64,000 nt of DNA from Micractinium sp. NFX-FRZ (lineage: Eukaryota > Chlorophyta > Trebouxiophyceae > Chlorellales > Chlorellaceae), in assembly GCA_029339195.1 (NCBI GenBank), contig JAPTJF010000012.1, forward strand, positions 124,001 to 188,000, given 5' to 3'. Made by a program: the position numbers and the translations under genes. This document shows positions 20,261-30,947 of this stretch, in pieces (position 1 is the first letter of the stretch; each line of letters opens with the position of its first letter). The notes below the pieces were generated by a model. That model ran no database searches and was not told the origin of the DNA. It saw only the letters and a program-made list of their open reading frames with translations.

Positions 20261-23200
20261 ATGGATAGGACGGTGGTGGTGCAACAAATTCTGCCGCCGG
20301 CAACCTTGGCGGCCGTCCAGGTGCATGCTCGGGCGGCCGAGCGGGGCGCAGTGGCAGGCGGCTATTTCAGTTGGCAGTAGACGTTACTTATGATTCAGTC
20401 GAGCTGCGGATACCGCTTTGCTGCCATATTGCCACCTGCTGACCCGCCCGCCGTTGCCGCCGCCGCTGCCTGCCTGCCGCTGCCGCCGCCCAACCAGCCT
20501 CACCCTACCGTGTCCTCTGTATTCCATGCAGGCGGATGCCGACGCACTGGCGGAGTGCCCGAACTACTGGGTGCCCCGGGCAGTGGTTGAGGGCACAGCG
20601 CCCGCGCTCACAGCAGCAGAGCAGGCGGTGCAGCAGCTGTACCGCCGGCTGGGCAAGGCCAGGCTGGCGCCACATGGCGGGGAGTGGACGGGCGCAGAGT
20701 ACTGGTGCCAGGTGAGCGGCTGGCGATAGGAGGCAGCAGCGGAGGAAGGGGTGTCAGTGTGCAGCGCCCACAGGAGTCAATGTGCGGCGCTAATAGGAGG
20801 GCGAGTGCTGGTGCCAGGCAGTGCGCCGGCAGAAGCGCCGGGAGTATTGGACCCAGGGGGGGCGGCCCGGCAGCAGAGGAAGCAGCATGGAGCGCAAGGG
20901 CAGTGTGTCGGCAGTGCCCCTGCGAATCCCTGCCTGGACCCCAGCCCCGCCCGCCTGCCGAGTCAACCCGCCGCGCGCCCCCGTGGTCGCCACCCTCCCT
21001 CCAAGCAGCAGGCGGGCCAGCACAGCAGGGGCTTGGAGGGTCCTTCCATTCCTGACACTCACGGATGAGCATGCACTGTGCTCCTCCCGACCCCCGTCAC
21101 TCTATTCCCATTCCATTCCCCTGAGGCAGGTGTACGAGGGCGGCCGCGGGCTGGGCTTCCACTTTGACAAGGATGAGCACGCGATGAAGGAGGAGGGGCG
21201 CATGGCAAACCCCATCTTCTCCTCAGTCCTCTACCTGACCGGCTGCCCAGAGGCGGCAGGGGAGGGAGGCATGCGGCAGGTGCAAGGGGGGTGGAGAGCT
21301 GGGCTGGGTGGTGGGGCTGGGAGGCAAGATGGGGAAGCAGGGTAGCAGCGAGGCGTGGCGGGGGGCATCTGCCAGCAGCACTTCCTCACAATGCAGCGGA
21401 GGCTCGCCTCCCTCACGCCATGCTCGCCTGCTCCCCGCAGCACCGCTGCCCGCTGGCAACTGCCGCCCTAGCTGCGCGCCCCTGCCATGCTGGCCTCACT
21501 CCCTGCTGCTGCCTGCCGTGCTGGCCTCTCTCCTGCTGCTGCCTGCCGTGACCTCTACTGCCGACCTCATCCAGCCCTGCAGGGCCCCACCAGTGCTCAG
21601 TGGTTCATGGGTGGCACATTCCACCCCACAACTGACTCGGCTCGGCTCAAGAAAGCAGCGCACATTCCCACCTGCAGGCCCCCACCGTGCTCATCGACCA
21701 GTGGTACAACGCCGAGCAGTGCTGCGTGCTGCCAGACCACCCCGCCTGGTCAGCGCTCGTCTTCCCCCGCACCAACCAGTACTGCCTTTTCAGGTGGGTC
21801 CGGCCCCCTGTACTGCCTCTGCACTGCCGTGTACTGCCTATTGAGTTGCGCGCACACACACACCACGGGCGCTGCACCATGTGCTGCCGTGTGCCGTTTG
21901 ACCGGCTGCGTTGCTTGAAAGCTGGTGTTGTGCTGCGAGCATGCTGCCCCCCTGCCCACCGCCCTGGCCGGCTCTGCATTGTGTGAGCACGCTGTGCTGG
22001 CCTGCCGTGGCAGCAAAGGGGCCCTTGTGCATGCACCTCCTGACGGTTTGTGCTTTTGTGCCTGCCCGCCCACGCCTTGCCTGCAGCGGAGAGCAGGCAC
22101 ATGGCGTGCTGGAGGCCATGGCGCCAGCCCAGCAGCAGGCACAGCAGGCACAGCAGGCAGCACCAGAGCCGCAGCAACAGAAAGATGAGCAGGAGCAGGC
22201 GGGAAGCTGCCGGCGGGCGACCTTTTTAGTCAACTGGTGGGTGCAGCGGCCCGAGAGCGTCAACAGGGCAACCCCCGAGGACGTGCAGCAGGGCAGGCTG
22301 GCAGCGGCGCGGGCGGGGCTGGGCTGCGGCCCTCACGCCATGAGCAGCAGCAGCAGTGGCGGCGGCAGTGAGGGAGAAGCGCCGGCACTGGAGGGGCTTT
22401 CACTGGCAGATGCAGTGCCAGGAGGCACAGCAGGAGGAGCAGCAGCGGCAGCATGCACAGAGCAGCAGCAGCAGCAGCAGGAGCCCGCACTGCAAGCGGT
22501 GGAGTTCCGGCGGGTGGAGGCGCCACTGCTCGAGTCGGGCAGCGTGCTGCCGGTGAGCGAGGGCTGCCAGCTGTGGGGGATGTGCATCGCAGGAGGAGGG
22601 AGGGTGAGGCTGCTGAGGGGTTGAGGAACAGACACCTGCCTGCGCCTCTGGTCGCCAGCACTGAAGCATACTGTGCTTCAGCCCTCTGTGCCTCCGCAGG
22701 GCTGGACCCCTGCCTGCCTGCCCGCCCGCCTGCCTGCCTCGCCTTGCACCTGGATGAGCTGCCGTGGACCAAGCACACGCTCCTGTCTTGCTCCCCAGCC
22801 GCTGCTCATACGTCCCATCACCACTCACTGCACCCCGCCCGCAGGTGGACGACCTGCTGGCGGAGCGGGGGGTGCCCCTCTGTTGCTCCCCAGCTGCTCA
22901 ACACATGCTATTCGTAGCTAGGTGCACACAGCCGGTGCCCGGTAGCTAGCTGTTGAACGCTGCCCTCTGCTCACTGCCCGCAGGTGGACGAGCTGCTGGC
23001 GGAGCAGGGGGTGGTGCTGTGCGGGGCGGGGGCGTGCGATGCCGTGGTGATCCAGCACCCGGGCCTCACGCTGGTGCCGCTGGACGAGGAGGCTGTGGAC
23101 CCACAACACCCCCTGCAGGTGGGATCCGTTTCATGTGTGTGTAGTACAGTGTATGTGTGTGCGTGCAGTTGTGTGTGTGTGTGCGCAGGTGTGTGTGTGT

Positions 23201-23834
23201 GTGCTGGATGAGGAGGCGGCGGAACCACAACACCCCCTGCAGGTGATCAACTATGATTGTGTGTTGGGGGAGTGCAGTATGCAAGTCGTCAGTTGCGTGT
23301 GTAGTGCAGTGGGGGTGCGTGAGGAGAGGAAGGAGCGAGCGTGGACGGGAGCGCATGTGGGGCTTCTGCAGGGGGATGCAGAGGTAGTGGGCCGTGGCAC
23401 AGCCCTGGGTGCGAGGCAGATCAAGACCAGTTGTCCGGCTTCTTGGGCGGCTCCTGCCTTTGTCGCTGGGCGCTGACGCAGTGGACTCTGCGTCTGCATG
23501 GCACGGCAGCGCCAGCCGGTGCCTCCAGCAACATGCACACACGACTGCCCTGCCCTGCTGCCCACCGCCCCGTCCGCCTGCTCTGCCTGCCCACCCTCCC
23601 TGCCCACCTTCCCCTCCCTCCTGCCCACCTCCTGCCCACCTCCTCGTCCCCGCCTGCCCTCCCCCATCACCTCCCCCCTGTCCCCGCCTGCCCTGCCTGC
23701 CTGCCCACCTCCTCCCGCCCCCGCCTGTGCAGGTGCTGGCGGCGCTCCTCCCCACCTCCGACCTCGCCTCAGACGGCAGCGACAGCGATGAGGGCAGCAG
23801 CAGCTCGGAGGAGGAGGGGCCAGCAGGGCAGTGA
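20261..23834 (+). CDS. 2-oxoglutarate/Fe(II)-dependent oxygenase-like protein
   Basis: Seven exons: 20261-20320, 20532-20711, 21130-21279, 21678-21793, 22087-22552, 22984-23118 and 23733-23834, giving 402 residues. The iron site is visible: H91-x-D93 in GLGFHFDKDEHAM and the distal His174 in GEQAHGVL. Arg211/212 in RRATFLVNWW fits the 2-oxoglutarate-binding position. IFSSVLYLTG and APTVLIDQWYN supply the strands between. The substrate is unknown; the arrangement is like small uncharacterised plant oxygenases. An Ala/Gln/Glu-rich insert of about 30 residues sits between the distal His and the Arg, and a second low-complexity stretch (poly-Ser, Gly, poly-Gln) follows the catalytic core. The protein ends in an acidic Ser/Glu tail. 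Exon 6 has partial copies in both flanking introns. Confidence 0.8.
22839..22885 (+). repeat. Echo of exon 6 start in the preceding intron (oxygenase gene)
   Basis: The stretch CCCGCAGGTGGACGACCTGC and the following bases copy the acceptor and first codons of exon 6 (22978-23023) with few changes. It lies about 140 bp upstream and would read VDDLLAERGVPLC instead of VDELLAEQGVVLC. Confidence 0.85.
23203..23245 (+). repeat. Echo of exon 6 end in the following intron (oxygenase gene)
   Basis: GCTGGATGAGGAGGCGGCGG and then CCACAACACCCCCTGCAGGT copy the 3' end and donor of exon 6 (23079-23120). A GT-rich stretch separates the copy from the true exon end. Confidence 0.85.
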
Positions 23835-23990
23835 AGAGCGGGGACAGAGCCGAGCGCGTGTTTTGGAAGCTGCAGAGGCTGGCTGACATGATCTTGTGAA
23901 CATTGATTATTCTCAATTCGATTGTGTGTGTCTCCTGTCTTCAATCCCTCCCTGTGAACGAATGCAACCAAACCGCAGTGCGAATCGAGG

Positions 23991-23995
23991 TGTAA
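23991..23995 (+). terminator. TGTAA poly(A) signal of the oxygenase gene
   Basis: TGTAA lies 157 bp after the stop codon on the coding strand. Confidence 0.6.
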
Positions 23996-24323
23996 TAGCA
24001 GTCGCTGCTCGCATCGAAGCAGTAAGCAGTGAGCAGGCACCCGGCTGCACCCATGCTCTGTTGCTACTGCGGGGTGATGTCTATATGCCCAACTGCTGCT
24101 GCAGCCTGGGCTGGCAACCCTTGCCTGCCCACTGCCGCTGCCAGTAATATGTTGTTGCAAAGAGGTTGCACAACTTGATCGTGCACGTGGCCTGTGGGGC
24201 TGTGTTGGTTGAAAATAAGCTGGAGAGAGGGAGGGGCAGGGCAGAGCTGGGAAGCAGCGGCACCAGTGCAATACCATGCTGCCTCCGCCTACCTTCCTTC
24301 CTTCCTTCCTTCCTCCTTCTTGT

Positions 24324-24328
24324 TTACA
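24324..24328 (-). terminator. TGTAA poly(A) signal of the LRR protein gene
   Basis: TGTAA on the minus strand, about 260 bp after the stop at 24587. Confidence 0.6.
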
Positions 24329-24586
24329 CCAGGTGCGTGTCAACAGAGACGGTTGACGGACGAAGCGAAGCGCTGCTGGCGGTGCCAGTGGGCAGGTGCA
24401 AACAACCGCGTCTCCCCCAGCTGGGTAGGTGTGGGCGCCGAGTGCCAGCGCCCCGCTCAAGGTGCCACCCCCTCGTTGCCCCCAGCCCTCAACAAGCCCC
24501 CGCTGCCTGGCAGCGGCGTCGGAACCAGCTCCATGTCTTCTGTCCCTGACCTCTCAACTTCAGGTCGAATCCAGCATGCGGCAAGC

Positions 24587-27500
24587 TCAGGTGCGCCGCC
24601 GCGCCGCCAGTCCAAGCTGCAGGATCAATCGGGGAGCGGCTTGAGGCAGTTGGCCCTTGCGTGATGCGCTTGGTGAGGGCGGAGCGGCTTGCTAGCTGAC
24701 CTGGCGGGCAAGTCGTGGCCCGGCGTGCCGCCAGATGCAGCGCCACCGCGGTCGGAAACTGCTACACAGGTGCGGGCATGCCAGGGGAGGGTGGGCCACA
24801 TGGTACCGCCTGCCAGGCGGATCCCTGCCAGGTGGCGCTGCATGCATGTCGGTGTCAGCTCCCAGAAGCACTCACGCCAGCCTGGCCTGGCATGGCATGG
24901 CAGCCTGGCAGCTCACCGTGAGTAGCTGTGCCCCTGTGCCTCGCCACGCAGGCAGTCCTGGATGTTGTGCCGCAGCAGCAGGGCCGCCAGGCCAGCGACG
25001 GCAACTGCGTGCACGCGTGGGCAGGCACATTTCATTCATCCAACAATCTGCAAAGCCCCCAACGGTTGGGTCGCATTGGATCGGGTTGTGTTCCGACACG
25101 GGCAGGCAGTGCAGGGGGGGCGGTGGACGGGGGCGCTGGCATGCTGAGCAGGGCATGCTGAGCGCGGCAAGCATGGCCACACGGCCCAGCAAATTGGCTG
25201 GGGGCCGCCGCCCAAACGAGCCCTGGGCACCCATCAAAGAGTGCAGAGCGCATGCTCTTCTGGGGGCTACTTACTCGTGCAGCCCACGATTGTGCCCATC
25301 ACGGCACTGCCCCATTTTGCCACTCTATCACTGCTGCCAGCGGTGGGTGCCGCCGCAGGCGGCGGGGCAGCTGGAGCGGAAAAGGCACGTGCACCTGCTG
25401 CTGGGCCAAGAGCTTGCCCGCCAGCAGACCGCTCCGTCCCTGCAGCAGCCGGCTGTGGGGCCTGCGCCGTGGGGCGTCCGGCCCGAGGCGTGGGAGGCGG
25501 GAGGGCCGGGTGCGGGGCAGGCAATGACGCCGCGGCGGAGGGCTGGGGGGAGGGGGGCAGCCAACGGTGGTCTGCTGGCGCCGCTTGCGGGCTGCCAAGC
25601 CGGTTCCCTGTTACGTTCATCTCCCTGCGGGCACCAAGAGGAGGAGCCCTGTCTGGGGTGGAGCGTGGCGCAGCACACACGGCGCGGCGGTTGTAGCAGG
25701 GGTGCAGGGCGAAGCAGGTGGTGCGCAACGGAGCAGCAACTGCCCAGACACCTGTGGGTTACAACCGCCACCCGTGCTACACATTGCGAGCGTGCGTGCG
25801 TGCGTGTGAACTTGCGTTCCTGCCACCAGCTTACACTGCGGGAACATTCCCCCACGCGTCTCTGCGCTTGGAGAGCCACCTGGCCGGCAGAGTGCCTGCA
25901 GAGCAGGGGCTTGCACAGGTGAGACCAACACGTGCTGGTGAGGCACCAGGCGGACCCTCTGTGGAGGAGCATGCAGCAGGGGGTGTGTGCGTCTCCGTGC
26001 GGTGCCGGCAGCGCTCCACCGACAAAGCAGCCGAGCGCAAGCTCAGGCGCGAGACATGAGTGTGGGCAGGTGGCGTGCAGGTGGCGAGCGGGTGCTGCTG
26101 CAGGAGCTGCTGCTGGTGCTGCTCAGGCAGGCGCACCCGTGAGGTGGTTCCCTGCCAGATTCCTGGGAGGGGGCGGGGCAGGGGGAGGCAAGCGAGTGAG
26201 AAGCAGTGCGCAAGCAAGCTTCAGGAAGCAAATCGAGGTTGGGGGGTACCGAGGATCCAGGCTGCTGCGCATGCTGGGCATGTCGGACGACCGAGACTGG
26301 AGATGGGCACCCCTGGCACCCACCCCTGGCACCCTCCCCTCTCCCCTTTGTGCTCACAGATACTTGAGTTTTGGCAGCACAATGTGCCCCATGCTGTTGT
26401 TCCAAATGATGGTGCCCCACACCTCGGGGAGCGGCCCTGCAGCAAGCAGAACAGGCAGCAGCGGGTGGCTGGGTGGCGGGTGGGTGTCACCTCGCCACCG
26501 GAGTGCACGGTGGGCGCAGCACGGCTGCTCCTCCATGCACCACACGTCGCAGCAGTGCCCCAGCCCCGCCCAGGGTTGGGATGCACGCTGGGTATGGAAC
26601 CGGTGGCGAGTCCAAGGCACAGCCAGAGTGGTGGGACCGGGACAGAAGACAGCTGGTGAGGCCATGGCCCACCCAGAGTTGCGAGATTGGAGGCAGAGTC
26701 GCGCCACCACGGGCTTTAAGCTGCGCACTCTCACCTGTCAAGTTGTTGCCCGCCAAGCTCCTGCACCAAAGAGGTCGGGGAGCGAGCACCCCTCCTCCTC
26801 AGCAGCGGTCGGCGCTGGGACGCACACATGTTGTTATGAGCGCATGCCTGCAGGCTAACGTGGCGCAGGCTGCGCGGCCCGCCGGCGATAGGGGGAAACA
26901 GCTGTTTCCCTGCACACCGCACACTTGGCAATAGCCACTGCGTGCGCCGCCACGTCAGGGCAGAGAAGCGATGGGAGCTGGGGCAGGCCTGGCCGGGGCA
27001 CACACGGCCGTAGCACACGGCGTGCAAGCAGTCCATGTGCGCGTACTCACAGGCTACGGAGCGTTTCGAAGGAGAACTCCTGCGAGCCCCACTCTGGCAG
27101 AGTTCCAGAGAAGCGGTTCCCCGAGAGGTCCCTGCAACACAGCTCAAGTAGCGTTCGCAGCCAGGCAACTTTGAGCAGGCGGCAATGCATGACTTGCGCG
27201 CCGTCGTGTGTGCGCCTCTGCAGGCGGCACTGTGAACGCGCAGGCTCTAAGCAGCAGGCGCCAGCAAGATAGGCCAGACGCCAGCAAGGACAGGCGCATG
27301 GGCTGCAACGAGCCCGAGGAAGCAGGAGATGAGCCTGCACACACACACACACACACATGTAGTGCGCACACACGCTGCACTCACAGCTCGGTCAGTTTGG
27401 GCAGAGCATAAGGGGTGCCCCAGGCCTCGGGCAGTGTCCCTGCAGGACAGGCGGGGCGGGCACAGCATGGCGCGACATGGATGATTGGCGAGGGATGCAC

Positions 27501-29771
27501 AGCTGAAGGGGAATACAGCGCAGAGGTGGGTGGCACAAGCGCCAGGCCCGTGCGCGAGCCCTGCCGCTGGCATGCATGGCCTGGCTGACCTGAGAGGTTG
27601 CAGTTTGTGATGCGCCTGCAGGCAAGGGGCGCAAGAAGAAAGGGTGGGCACGTGCGCATCCAGCAGGGCAGAGTGCTCACGGGTACGGGCAGCCAGCCCA
27701 GTCCGACGGCAGGCACACATGCAGCCATGTAAGCGGGGTGGTCACGCAGTGCTTTGCGCAGCCAGTCAACAGGCAGGCCCTTGTGCAGGCATGGGCGTCA
27801 GCAGCTGGTCAGGCACTCGGCAAACCAGTTGGTGCCAGCTCACAGCTCCTCAATAGACGGGGCGAGGAGCAGACCGTGCGAGGCCCAGCCCACAGCCCAG
27901 GCGCCAGGCAGCGTCCCACTCAGCTGCAGGCCATCCAGCAGCCTGCACAAAGCATTCGCAGCAGGCGCAGCAGGCGGGGGCAGCAGTTTGGTGGCGCGGC
28001 ATGAGCGCCGTGCACGAGCGAGCATGCGGTTGGGCGGCCCGCCGGGCAAGGGGTCCACAGGGCACTGGTGGCGTGAGATGTAAACAGTTTGCAAGCTGGG
28101 GTGGTGTTATCAGGACATGGGCACAGCCGAGCCACCAGCCAATAGACATGAGCAGGCGTGGGGGTGCTCAGGGGCCGGCTCTTTGGGGCACGTTCGCCCC
28201 ACTCACAGCCGAGAGAGGGAGGCAAAGCTTGTGGTGATATAGTCGCGTTCTGTGGAGGTGAGGCGCGGCAGCACGTCGATGTCCCCCCACTCTTCGGGGA
28301 GCGGGCCTGCCAGGGGAGGGGAAGGGGCACACATCTCATGCATCCACACGAGTGCGGGTTGCACCAGGAAAGCAGCGGCAACCCGCCCCTGGGACGGTGC
28401 TTCTCACTGCTGGTGGCAACGCCGTGCAGCGGCGCTAGGCAGGGCAAAGATTGATGGGCGGGCACTGCAGGCGCAGTGCCCAGCAGGCACAGTGCCCAGC
28501 AGGGAGGCAGGCAGGCTCTGCAGGGCAGGCTCTGCGGGGCAGGCAGGTAGGAGGCGGGTGAGAGCCTGGGAGGGGCGCACCCGAGAGGTTGTGCTGGCTG
28601 ATGGTGAGGTTTTGTAGCCACCTGCTCATGGCAGGGAAGAATGGGGTGCGTGGGTGGGTGGGTGAGCCAGCTGGGGTGGGCAAGGTGGGTCCCATCCCGC
28701 GAGCCAGGCATGGCAGGGCAGGGCAGGGGAGGTCAGGTCAGGTCCGATCAGGGCAGGGCGGGGCAAGGGCGGGATGTTCTGCACTGCGCAGCAGCAGGAG
28801 CGGGCGCGCTTGGCGGCCAGCACGCTTCTCGCTTGACAGCGCAACTGAACCGCGCATCTGATCCGTGCACCGCCTGGCCACGGGCACGGCCCACTGGGGC
28901 ATGAGGACACATGCGGCTGCGGGGCTCACGCGCACTGGGCGAGCTCCGGCGCCAGCCTGCCGTTGGCTGCCGGCTGGGACGGCAGCCGAGTCAGGTTCCT
29001 GGGGGGCCGCCGGTTACGGAGGTAGGGCGTTGGGCGGCTCAGGAACAGGGTTATGGCAGGTGTGCGCCGTGGACACGGATGTATATGCATGCCAACCTGA
29101 GCAGCCGCAGCGGCGCTGCCGCCCGTGCAGCAAATTTGTTGGTGCCATTTAAATGGCATCAATATAGGGGCCCTCCACGGCGCACGCCGCAGGCCCCCCC
29201 CCTGCCAGCACCGCCCCACAGCAGTCCGCCAAACAGGCCCACTCACAGCCAAACAGGCCCACTCACAGGCACACTCACAGGCCCACTCACAGCTCGTACT
29301 GGGCATACGTCCCCCACACCCAGTTCTCCCCAAACACGCAGCTGACGCCGCTCCACTCGCAGAGCGGCGCTGTCGTGTTCCAGCCCTGCAGGCCCAGCTC
29401 CCGCCAGTTGGAGATCGCGTCCCGCTGCTTCAGCAGGTAGGGCACTGCACGGGGACAGGGAGGGTGGCAGGCAGCGGGCATCCGGAGTTGGGGGCGGAGC
29501 CAAGCTTGTATAACAACAAGGCTGGCAGGTAGGAGGCGGTTGGGACGGCAGCAGCAAGGCGCTGGCGGCGCCCACACCACAGCAGCGGCGCTGGCGGCGC
29601 CCTCTGGAGTAGAGGTCTTAGGCACATCTGCGGCAAGGCTCCCAGCTGGTAATGCGCACCATCCCATTCCAGCCTTGCTAGCGCCTCGTCTCGGCCGGCG
29701 GGGGCCGAGCCGTGGCTCGTGAGGGCGGCGGCTAACAGCAGGGCAACCTGCAGGAGCGGCCGGAGCGGCAT
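24587..29771 (-). CDS. LRR receptor-like membrane protein, no kinase
   Basis: Seventeen exons in order: 29771-29660, 29444-29291, 28998-28930, 28621-28581, 28306-28207, 27942-27844, 27615-27590, 27439-27385, 27131-27051, 26760-26735, 26436-26358, 26162-26137, 25895-25835, 25624-25275, 25004-24917, 24758-24701 and 24616-24587, giving 484 residues. A signal peptide (residues 1-21) is followed by an LRR N-terminal cap (WNTTAPLCEWSGVSC) and about seven repeats of the plant L-x-x-N-x-L-[ST]-G-x-LP type, such as LDLSGNRFSGTLPEWG. Then come a Pro/Ala-rich stalk (about 320-410), one membrane span (AVMGTIVGCTIAVAGLAALL, about 417-437) assembled across an intron, and a short basic tail without a kinase. 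This is the plan of a receptor-like protein or wall-linked surface LRR protein; the ligand is unknown. The last two exons are the least certain. Confidence 0.75.
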
Positions 29772-30947
29772 TGGTGCCGTATGGAGATGCGCGACTTGCT
29801 TGCATTGACCAGCTGGGGGCAGGCCGAAACAGGACAAGTTTGGCCCGCGGTGCAGTGCTGCAGGTTCTAACCAGGTTCCGCAAGCTTTCATGTATCGCTC
29901 ATTGCGCCCAAATGGGTACCAGAACAGTACCAGAAGGACATAATGTCGGCATTGCTGTGAGGGGGGCAGGTATGTACCGGCGCCAGTGGCTGGTGGCCCG
30001 CAGGCTGGCGGCAAGGGCCGCCCATTGATGTACTGCTGCAGTACATCACTCATGTGCTGCAGCCACCAGTTCTCAAGCCCTTCTATGTACCACAAATGGA
30101 CCACACTGACCCAGTGAGCAGTGGCCTACCTGCTGATTGATTTGGTTACATTATAAACATGCAGACACAAGCACGCATGCCTGAGCAGCATGCAAAGCAC
30201 ATGTACATGTGAGGTCCCTGGCAGCCTTAAGGGCCGTGAAGCAAGCTGCAGGTGCCTGGCTGCGCACGGGGAACGGAGTTGTCCGTTGTGCCGTGTCCCC
30301 TGCTGGCCCCTGTTGGGTGATCGCAATGCGTCTGCTTAGGATGGATTGTGCTGGTGGCCGCAGCCACAAGCTAGCTCTACATGTAGACGGATTTGCGTGC
30401 GTTTCTGTGGCCCGCCCACTACCGGCTCCCGTGCCGCATCAGCGGTCGTTGGCAGCGGTGTGCCGGCACTCTGCCCTGTGCGTCCGCCAGGCCTCCCTCT
30501 GGCATGCCTCACTGCAGGGGCACGCTTGTTTGAAGAAGCCAGAAAACTCAAACCAATGTTGGCATGCTCTCCAAGCAGCATCCACTGGCAGTCAGGGTTC
30601 CAGCACCATTGCTTTCTTAGACAGCGGCAGGTGGCAGGTGTGCTGAGTGGCCACAGAACATTGATAGTGCAGCACAGAGAACCTAGAGAAGAGGCGCGTC
30701 ATACTGACAGACATAAATGGGAAGCCCGGGTTGACCTGGGGCAGCTGCAGCTTTGGCAGTGTTGTGTGCCTCACGTTCTAATGCTAGAAGAGATGTAGCT
30801 AGGCAGCAGCTGTGAAAAAATTTAAAACTGTAACAGTGTACTGCAGGTGGTGCTGTGTAACTAATCCTGTAAACTAGCCTCAAATGCACTGCCGTCATGG
30901 CGTTGCCGCAGCCTGGCAGCTGGCCGTTGCCACCGAATGCGATCAGG
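29772..30947. other. Upstream region of the LRR gene and 3' UTR of the next minus-strand gene
   Basis: About 1.2 kb with no supported gene. It is less GC-rich than the surroundings. A minus-strand TGTAA at 30146-30150 could end the transcript of the gene whose stop is at 30948. Confidence 0.45.
30146..30150 (-). terminator. TGTAA poly(A) signal, minus strand
   Basis: About 800 bp after the stop at 30948; assignment is by position only. Confidence 0.35.

Larger units (their letters stand above)
23835..24586. other. 3' region between convergent genes
   Basis: About 750 bp between the oxygenase stop (+) and the LRR protein stop (-). It holds a TGTAA signal for each strand (23991 and 24324) and a CCTT microsatellite near 24297-24316. 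No gene is supported. Confidence 0.5.

Noticed and set aside
23066..24460. 464-codon open frame on the minus strand
   Set aside because: It spans GT repeats and C/T-rich introns of the oxygenase gene and reads as low-complexity Arg/Gly/Ser sequence.
28640..28925. Additional LRR exon between exons 3 and 4 of the receptor-like protein
   Set aside because: Exons 3 and 4 already join in phase and complete one repeat; no L-x-x-L-x-L pattern with splice sites occurs between them.
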